DNA from: Sipunculus nudus
Taxonomy: Eukaryota > Annelida > Sipuncula > Golfingiida > Sipunculidae
Assembly: GCA_026874595.1 (NCBI GenBank)
Contig: CM049306.1
Span: 87,123,142-87,187,141 of the forward strand
DNA: 64,000 nucleotides
Reading direction: 5' to 3'
Shown here: piece after piece, positions 55,801 to 64,000 of the stretch
How the letters are laid out: each line of letters opens with the position of its first letter
Position numbering within the stretch: position 1 is the first letter of the stretch
Notes under the pieces: generated by a model
Told to the model about the DNA's origin: nothing
What the model saw: the letters and a program-made list of their open reading frames with translations, nothing else
The model's database searches: none
Made by a program: the position numbers and the translations under genes

Positions 55801-58640
55801 CATTCCATTGCATTTCGTCTGCTGTGTAGCTGTGTAAATCTGCTGTCACCATGGTTATACATTTTTGGGGAAAATTCATAATATTCCAAAATATCGGGCC
55901 TCATTTATCTAACGTTCTCACTTTCAGAGCTAGAGAGGTATTCAGGCACCTTTGGATCAGTTTTACTGGACTTTATACCAAATCTCAGGAAATCTAGTAC
56001 CGTTTCTCGTCAAACGGGATATAACATGATATCACTTTTTTCGCTCTACAGGCCACATATCTCAAGCAATCGATCTGAAAATTATACAACTGATAGAAAA
56101 ACGAAACCCCTGCAATTCTTTTGTTTTAGTGGACATATCATTTTGCTCACAACGTCCTCCAAAATTGTCCAATCTACACAATCTATAGCTCATTTTATGA
56201 GCCTTTGCATTCCCCATTCTGTTTGTCTGTCCTATTTCAATTTTCGGCAAGCGCTCGATCCAAGGTCGTCTAGTTGGTCTATTTTCCTGTTTAGCCTTAC
56301 ATAATCGCTATATAAATGAAGCCATGAAAGGAATTTTAAAGGAAATTCTGTAGAAGGATGGGCCATAAACCAAAGAACAACTTTTCATATTTTGAAAGGG
56401 ACTAATTGATTTTTGTTCTGTAAATCCTGTCTAATTTATCTTTTTCTAGTTTGTCATATAGACGAAGTCACCAAAGACATCAGTGAGGTTTCTTCCTGTC
56501 AAAGTTTAAGCATTAGTAATAATAATGTTGAATTATAAGTGTCCATTGAATAGGCAAAGGATTTCTCTCTCGCTGAGTGATTTCTAGTTTCGATGATTCA
56601 CATCGTGCGCCATTTGATTCGGAACGAGGATAATTCATATTAATGTCAACTCCAATGCTTAGTACCTAAAAAACGTGCAATTTTATATCAATCTCTCTGG
56701 GATAGATATGAGGAAAGTTGAGTCTGGTGGATTTCTATAAGGCGTTCATGAATGTCCGCAACAAACCGATCACCGGGAGCGATAATAATTTACAGAATTG
56801 TGCGATGATTCAGAGGATTACTGGATTGTATAAATGCAATAAGCAATAGTTAAAAAATCTACCACTGTAGTAAAATGTCGTTGGTATATGTATTTATACG
56901 TTTTTATAAACATATCATACCTGTGTTCTTGATCATTGACTTAATCTTACACCCAGACACCTAATTTTGCTAAAGCTGGCGTTATTCACAACGTTATTTG
57001 TCCTCACTTCTTTTGTCACAAAAAAAGTTTAAATTTAACATTCATATATATCACAAACTGGCGCCACGACAGACGGCCCTATATAAGTAATATTGAACAG
57101 TCACCATACAATATGTATCATGCGTGCAAAGAGAGCTTTCCTTAGGTCTTTGTCCGGGCTGGGAGGATTTAAAGTCCATGTTGCGTTCAAACAGGCGGCG
57201 CCAGTATTTCCCTATAAGTCATCTGCAATTCAAAACCAAACTGACTTGAAAGACACAGCGTATATTCCAAGCCACTGGTTACTTTTATCGTGCACCAACA
57301 CACTTCACCGGTTATCTAGAACATTCCACACCTTAAACAAATAACAACAATTTTAACATATTCCAAAGCATCAAATTTACAAAAACATATACATAAGGTG
57401 CATCCCCTAAACAAAACTGTAGGGTTTATGAACAAATTTATAAACAGATTTATGAACATTTTTTTAGCGTCTGTATGACACATTTCAAATATATTTGCGT
57501 CTGTATGACATGCCCATTTAAAATATATTACAATTAAGGATAATGTTTTAGAAAGTAAGGTATTATGTTTCCGGTATAAATTAATTCATAACCAGACATT
57601 TCTTAGTAAACTCATAGTAAAGTGTGTGTGTGTGTTGGGGGGGGGGGGGATTACATGGACCTTCACCCCCTTGCCAAAAGTGGGGGGGGGGGGGATTTCT
57701 ACCTCTTATCCCCCTATATTGACGCCTCTGTTAGTTGACTAAATTATTTCTGCTTACATTTGAATTTGTCATCGTTTCTCATTCCGCTATTTTATTTTCC
57801 GAAGCGATTTTCTGTTTAATAATAGCTTCTTATGATTTGCCTCCGTCGTACACTTACCTAAATGATCAAATTCCTTAAATATCAAAGAATGTTCTGATAA
57901 TGTTTACGGATTAAGTTTCAGTTCTTTCTTGGTTTTAAAGAAATAATCTTATTACTTACAGGGTTGAAAGGCTGGAATTACACGTCCATCTCAGCCTCTT
58001 TGGTTATATAAGTATACAGCAGTGCTGGCACAATATATCGATTGGTGAACCAATTTATACAAGTACTGATGATACTTGCAGTACAGATACCAGTGAAGAG
58101 TGTACCAATGTGTATTAAGTCAATTTAGATTTCTCTTTCATTTTCATGACCCCCATCTATCAGTTTTATCAAATCAAGTGTCATGAAACAGATTCCTGAT
58201 AAAACATTAACAGAAACTAGTAAATAATAATTACCAAAAGTAAGTCCTGACATCCGATGTTTTAGCTCTAAAATCCCATTGTTTTAGAGCTTATAAGTGG
58301 ACTGAGCTATTGGACCTTATATACACATCTTGTCTGTTGCTGTGCAGTTTGATAAAGATCGCTGGGGAGACCCTTAGGTCATGCCTATGGTCTAATAAAA
58401 ATAAGCTAATGCTTTTGGTTTTTGTAAGTATATTTATGCAGTAATCGTATTTATGCAGTAATCGTTATCATATTTTATTATATGTTCAAGGATACTTAAA
58501 AGGATCCCAAACAGACGGCAGAATTGATATTTGCGTTTGTATTTATATGTTGTTTACTTTTGGTTTTGCTGTACATATGATGTATACATAATGACGATCT
58601 AAGCACATTTGCCATCCACGCACCTATGACCTTTCCGTTC
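52891..58640. other. Spacer with poly-G tracts
   Basis: AT-rich unique DNA. Poly-G runs lie at about 57637-57649 and 57680-57694, with a GACGCCTCTG end-like word at 57721-57730 that could be a hAT-type MITE remnant. A perfect 10-bp hairpin (AGCTCTAAAA/TTTTAGAGCT) sits at 58264-58291. Open frames (56026-56304, 57093-57344) lack domains. Confidence 0.45.
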
Positions 58641-58644
58641 TCTG

Positions 58645-58740
58645 TCTTTCTAGTTCCCTTTCCGTAGTCCCCTGGTACGTACAGATAGATGCCTGGACGT
58701 TTATTGACCCGTGATAACTTCTCCATATGCCTGCCATTTA
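58645..58740 (-). CDS. Candidate exon, unknown
   Basis: The minus-strand frame reads RPGIYLYVPGDYGKGTRK in a GC-richer patch. It has an acceptor-like AATGGCAG just upstream (about 58733-58740) and a donor-like CATAG|GTGCGT near 58626. The Gly/Lys/Tyr composition is protein-like. No family was recognised, and chance is a real alternative. Confidence 0.22.
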
Positions 58741-60640
58741 ACTATCAACTGTAAACCCTATACCTTAATCCTCCTGTATCTGTACTAGCGTAAACTTGTC
58801 ATGGACGTTTTGAGTCATGGCCGCCGGTGGCCTTTGGGCCCATGGTACACTGGCATTCTCCAGGAAACCTGATTTACTTTTCTGGTCCATTAACTTGGAA
58901 CCAGTAAATCTTGGTGCCCTTTATTCGTGTTAACAGCTGCCTGATCTCCCGAAACTTCTGCATGATGTGCGATGTTAATCAATCTGTCTAATAATTAAAT
59001 TTGCTCGTCAGGTATGAATGACAAGGATCACGTGACCTTTAGAACGAGAGCGAGCATTTGTATGAAGGATAGTCATATGACAGAGAAACGACTCGTTCTG
59101 TTGAATAAACCATATGCACTGCGATATGGGGTCACAAAATTATAATTAATAGGTAGTGACAGGACATTTTTACTCGTTTGCTTCTGTGGCAAATCTAGTT
59201 TTCTCGGGCAGCTAATTTTTCAATATTTTATAAGATAATATATTATCGTCTCTTCCCTGAGATACACTAAAATAAATAAAAAGGTTATGTAATTTTTCCT
59301 GTTACGAAAACGTAATTAAAGAATCTTTGCAGAAGCAAGGTCTCACGATACGTACACTATCCCCCGTTCGGTTTGACCTCTCGGGATTTCCATATTGATA
59401 TTGATATTTAACTATTATACTAGTCAAAGCCAGGTCATCTTTATATAAAAATATACCGATACCGGATTAAACATAAACTGAGTGTGCCATAAACAATATT
59501 CAGTCACTGACCATCTTTCAATTTGCACTTCAAAATATTTGGATGAAAATGTAAAAATCGTCTTGTAGCGAAAGACATCATAAACACAATTGCTTAACCC
59601 TTAACACAATAAGGATACATATTTATAATCTAAAAACTTAAATATTTTTGCATGTTTGATTACACAAGTGGCATATATGACATAATGATACGCATATAGC
59701 TTAATGTCGATACATTACTTAAAAGCTGAGAAGAAATTGAAAAAAGTAAGTAAATCTCATTCAATAGTAGCCTTTCGGTATGAGCACCTTCACACCTAGT
59801 ACAGCCATTCATTTTATAATATAATAATAACGAAACTTATTTAAAGAAAAGCTAATAATTTACCTGAAGAGGAGAAATGAGGAAGAGAGATACAGACACT
59901 GCGATAATCCTGAATGGGTTAAGTCAGTGACCGCAAAAGTCTATTTACACGGGCTTGTGTAGATTTAGGACACGAAATACGCAAGTAATTGACACAGAGG
60001 GTGACACTAACTGACAGGCGGGAGACGGATATCTCCTTTAATCTTACAGGTGTTGAGAGCCGCTGGATCATCTGTAGCCTCAGTAGCCGTCACTTGAGTT
60101 ATCTGAATGATGGATATTAAGCAGAGTTTGTAAATATAGACCTTACTGAATACACCACATCCATAAACTTTGTCGTGCGAAGTGATTAGAAGGACGTCTG
60201 TTGATGAGGTGTTGACTGATACTGGAATGTGAAGTCCCCAGGGCGTCGTGAGACTCAACCTTTGTCATTCCCAGTCCCCCGGGCGGCATATCCCCCGGAC
60301 CAGTCCGTCCACAAAGTCTCTCTCAGACCGATAATTAGGCACACCGCTCCTACTCCATGAAACCATTACTTATTTATAGGTCTGTTTCAACATATGTAAC
60401 TGATAAGCTTAATATAGAATTTGCCTTGTCTCAGCATTTTATGTTTTGTATAATTGGATCTTTAAAATCCTAGCATATATACATCACGAACCTTTTCCAG
60501 TCTCAGCTGTCGACATTAGAAAGTTATAATTTGTCAAAAACTCAAGAAAAGGCTTTCTTTTTACATGCTAAATATTACTTATTCCTTGAAGCCATCAGAA
60601 CAAAACATTCATGATCATTTAATTTCATGTATATCATTCG
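58741..60640. other. Spacer; weak coding-like patch
   Basis: The minus strand at 60007-60258 is open and contains a donor-like CA|GTAAGG near 60150, but two frames compete and neither has a domain. Otherwise unique AT-rich DNA. Confidence 0.4.
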
Positions 60641-60820
60641 GATTCTTATCCAGCATATTTTAACTGAATACATTACCCTCTTCACTATATCTATTTCTAC
60701 ACCACTGGTGTATTTAGAAGTCCCAGTGCATTGTAGGGGTAACGATTTCTTTACCCACAATGCCATACCAGAAGAATCATATTCTTCTGAGTAGGATTTT
60801 GCGCAGTGTGCATGTCACGT
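60640..60820. repeat. Dispersed repeat, copy 2, with palindrome
   Basis: Related to 41640-41870. It holds a near-palindrome: GCATTGTAGGGGTAA (60729-60743) against TTACCCACAATGC (60752-60764), a pattern known from MITE ends. Confidence 0.5.
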
Positions 60821-61630
60821 TCTCACTGCAGTAACGGTGAGTGTGCCTGAATTGACCGAACAGAAAGTTCGTGTGTTTGAATTTCAGACAAACCTTGCTG
60901 ATAAGATGTTTATCTGAGCGGTGACCTTTCACCACGATTTAGGAGTAACTCAGTTGGAATCCGGGACCCTTAGCCGATACGTCAAATCTAAAAACCACCA
61001 GCAAATACTATTTCCCGCCTCCAGGTTTCTGGAACTAATTTCTCTTGAAAACCTAGATCTAAACTTATTAAATGTCGTCTTGAGTTTGTCCTATAAACCC
61101 ACATAATGAAATAAGTCACAAAGAACATGTTATATGCTCACCGCGCAGGTATAAGTTTACCCACGCAAAAGTGGTGTGCAAATTAATTTCTCTTACTCTC
61201 AGCTGTCTTAGTTGAGTTATATCACTTAAATTCGAGGAATCTTGCTTATTTGCTGCTATTTTACCCTGCCTAACTTTTATTTATGTATCCAATTCCATCA
61301 TGAAAAACAAATTAATGAATTCGTTTTTGCCAGTAAAATATATCGCTCGTCTGTTACTTTAGCTGTACCCGAAATGTATTTCGCCAAAATTAATATATGA
61401 CATAAAATATCAATATAATGAATACGGAGTTGGGTTTTTTTTCTAGACCACGGTTTACCTGCGTCCGTAATGATTTTACTCTCCAAATGTGGCAGACGTA
61501 TCGGTGGTGTTCTCTTCTAGGACAAGTTTGTTTTAGTTTGCGGTCTAATGCCCTATTAAGATGAATAATTAATAATTTTAATATTTCCCCATTAGGTGCC
61601 CCTATTTCTTTTGTGCTGCAAGGTTCTCCA
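60821..61630. other. Spacer without recognised features
   Basis: AT-rich; nothing supported. Confidence 0.45.
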
Positions 61631-61634
61631 CGGC

Positions 61635-63080
61635 TGTGTCGCTTTTTCAGGAGGCGCTTCAGGGATTTTCACTTGCCTGTTAAGACCGTGGCCCAAAAGA
61701 CGCGATCACGCGGGTCCACTATAATCACCATTGATCCCCCATATCCACTGTAACGCCTCTAAAGGAATTGTCTCTCTCAAAAGGAAGTAAAGGTTTATAA
61801 TCCAAAGACCACAAGACTCTGCTTTCAATGCGAGGGCTTTTCAGTTTAGTCAACACTGGGCACTGAGGTCAGTGATGTGGCCACCGTTTGACAATTGTTA
61901 TGGGTAACAGGTATGTTGATTTTTATACATTCAAAAATATCTTTCCATGATAACCATGGTTCCAAAAGTTTGAAAAGTTCGGCCAAGTCATGTGTTTTAT
62001 GATTTTTTTTTTTCGAGAAGAAGCTCCATTACTTTATTAAAATTCGGGTTGGATGGGGGTTGGGTCGGGGGGGGGGGGGGGTTCACATATAAATGTTTAG
62101 ATCCGTTGTCTTTAGGGACGGTGAAACATGAAAAATATCACCCTACATCTTTAAATTGATAACAAACTTGAATCTGAAGTCAGGGCGTACAGACCTCCAC
62201 CAGAATCTCTTTTAATATCAGTCATGTGTTCACGTGTATGTGTGTCATGTGTGAACACTATCATGCTTCAGTAACACGAGTTCATCTTGCGAGTGGCAGA
62301 AAAAAATAAATACGAATGGGTGGCTTCCACACGGAGACAAAGGAATGGTCCTTTGTCATAATTGTTTATAAGAAAATATATATTGTGGTTATTCTTATAA
62401 CCTCCAAAATAAAATGGAGTATTGATATTTCTTTACCTTAAACTTGTACAAATGTCGGCAAAACATTTTACGCCTGTCTCGCTTTTTCAGCAGGCGACCT
62501 GTAATCCTCACTGAACCCCATTTCCATTACATAGCTTGTTAAGGAATTTTACTCCGTCAAAAGGAATTAAAGATTTGCAATTTTAAGCGGGGAGCACATG
62601 TCCACATGAATCTTTTTAATAGGGAGCACTTTTCCGTTGAGGGGACACAAAGAGCTGAGACCCTTTATACAATCACCGTTTTATAGGTTTACAGGTTTGT
62701 TGATTTTTATACATTCAGAAGTATCTTTCAATTATAACCATGGTTTTAATAGTTCGGCTGATTTATGGGTTGTTTGAATTTTTTTTTTCAAGAGGAAGCC
62801 TGGGGGCGGGGGCATTGCACACACTTCTAGGGGTCCTCAATCACTTGGGTACTTTGGAACCCCCGCCAGAGTCTACTAATCAGTCGTTCGTTCATACGTG
62901 CACGTTTCATGTAAAACTTAGTCATGGTTCAGAAACACGTGTTCACAAGGCGAGTGCCAGAACAACTGGATACGGCTTCTACTCGGGGACAGAGGAATAG
63001 CCCCTTATAATTATTTCTTTGTGGAATTGTGATTATGGCACTTAAAAAAAAATATATATATTATGGTGATTCCGATTACA
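61635..63080. repeat. Old ~0.8-kb tandem duplication
   Basis: Unit 1 (about 61635-62400) and unit 2 (about 62470-63080) share blocks in the same order: TCGCTTTTTCAG then AGGCG; CAAAAGGAA then TAAAG; TTGATTTTTATACATTCA; ATAACCATGGTT; GNTTCAGNAACACG; GCGAGTGNCAGAA; and GGAGACAAAGGAAT-like endings. The spacing between blocks is ~780-840 bp. The copies are well diverged, so the event is old. A poly-G run lies at about 62069-62082. Confidence 0.7.
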
Positions 63081-64000
63081 TCCAAAAATATAATGATTTA
63101 CGGATGCAGTTTTACCCCACCCCTCTACAAATTTTCAATAAAATCTGTATATTACATTTTGCGTTAATTTGCTGAAAGACAATGCAATAAACCAAGGCTG
63201 AAATGGTTTCTTTGCTAAATGCTTTCATCGAAATATATCAACCCGTTTTCTCTTTATCTGGGAGAGTTGTCCATTTTGCATCAGACCTGCTTATTAAATG
63301 ACAATTTACAGTACTTTAACCAACAATTTAATACTGTTGGAATATATTTATCTGGGTCTATCTTTTTCACATTGGTAGCAATACGTTTCGAGTACAAGAG
63401 AATTCCACGTAGCATGCATGTGTATACAAATAACGCATGTGCCTGTTAACATGCCTTAGACTCTACCCTCTACTGACTACACTGAATAAACATCGTGTTT
63501 CACGATGTCGCCTGAGCTTCAACGAATACAAAGCATCATTCATATAATTTAACGGTAGAATGCCTCTTTATACAATGGTTATATCTACGATATTTCCCAA
63601 GCAATGAAGCTGTCGGACCTATGTTGTTTATGGGGAAAAAACGTCTTACTTAAAAATTCGTACACGCTGTACATGCCGCACGTCTCTTTCCAGAATTTAT
63701 TTTTTTGTGTGATTTATGGAATAGAAAAACTTTTCTTTTAAGTTTGACATTTTGGTGGAGGGTTTTCCTGGGAATTCTAGCAGAAGTTATCTTTATATCA
63801 TGTAAGTGAAACACATATAAGTGACAAAACACATATAAGTGACAATAGTTCTTGCAAAAAACTTTAGTAATAAAATATGCGTCTTTTAGTTCCTATCAGC
63901 TCATTTAAAATATGCATCAGACAGAGCTGTGGATTTTCCACGGTAGCAGCTAGTCTATATATTATTACCAAGTTTTTGTCTATGTAAGTGAAAGTCAGCC
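63081..64000. other. Spacer to window end
   Basis: AT-rich unique DNA with a small tandem ACACATATAAGTGACAA repeat at 63811-63845. Nothing coding was recognised. Confidence 0.45.

Noticed and set aside
58264-58291. Perfect hairpin AGCTCTAAAA/TTTTAGAGCT resembling a CRISPR repeat
   Set aside because: Single copy in a eukaryotic context; no array, spacers or cas genes.

Overview
The window looks like intergenic or intronic DNA from an AT-rich metazoan genome. It has no compact gene array, dense (TA)n, (GA)n, (TC)n and poly-C/poly-G tracts, several small inverted-repeat elements, tRNA-derived SINE-like sequences, a CR1/Jockey-type LINE, a nearly complete Ty3/Gypsy LTR retrotransposon and two solo LTRs. 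The mixture fits a marine invertebrate, most likely a mollusc such as a bivalve. That assignment is inferred from repeat content, not from an identified host gene.

Layout. Positions 1-782 are a long-inverted-repeat element cut by the window edge. 0.8-12 kb is mostly unique DNA with a TTAA-flanked inverted-repeat element (5193-5780), a SINE with an inverted partial copy (5900-6600) and short coding-like exon candidates, the best being a C-terminal exon at 7445-7575 (+). 12.08-14.8 kb is a 5'-truncated LINE on the minus strand with an open 781-codon endonuclease/RT frame, a folded 3' UTR and a (TAAA)n tail. 15074-23486 is an 8.4-kb Gypsy element with 769-bp LTRs differing at only 7 sites, inserted in a (TA)n tract. 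Just beyond it is a candidate minus-strand terminal exon (23837-24138). 24-39 kb is mainly microsatellites and a PIF/Harbinger-like MITE (29894-30177). Two related solo LTRs in opposite orientation lie at 39145-39913 and 44966-45749, each with a 4-bp target duplication. A SINE, hAT-like MITEs, a Penelope-type hammerhead-like motif (47339-47366) and a TA-flanked MITE (50232-50772) follow. 52.38-52.9 kb resembles a promoter plus first exon of a minus-strand gene. 61.6-63.1 kb is an old tandem duplication.

How the genes work together. The only confidently coding sequences belong to mobile elements. The Gypsy element encodes a Gag with an N-terminal RRM-like domain in front of a capsid domain, an order known from the PNMA family of domesticated Gags. 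It also encodes a Pol with protease, RT, RNase H and DDE integrase. This copy is broken twice by single-base frame breaks, in the Gag zinc knuckle and before the acidic C-terminal Pol tail. A canonical A_AAA_AAC slippery heptamer sits at the gag/pol boundary. The LINE's RT is intact, but its endonuclease is mostly lost.

Limits: there was no homology search. Host exon calls rest on frame openness, splice-site consensus and composition, and are tentative.
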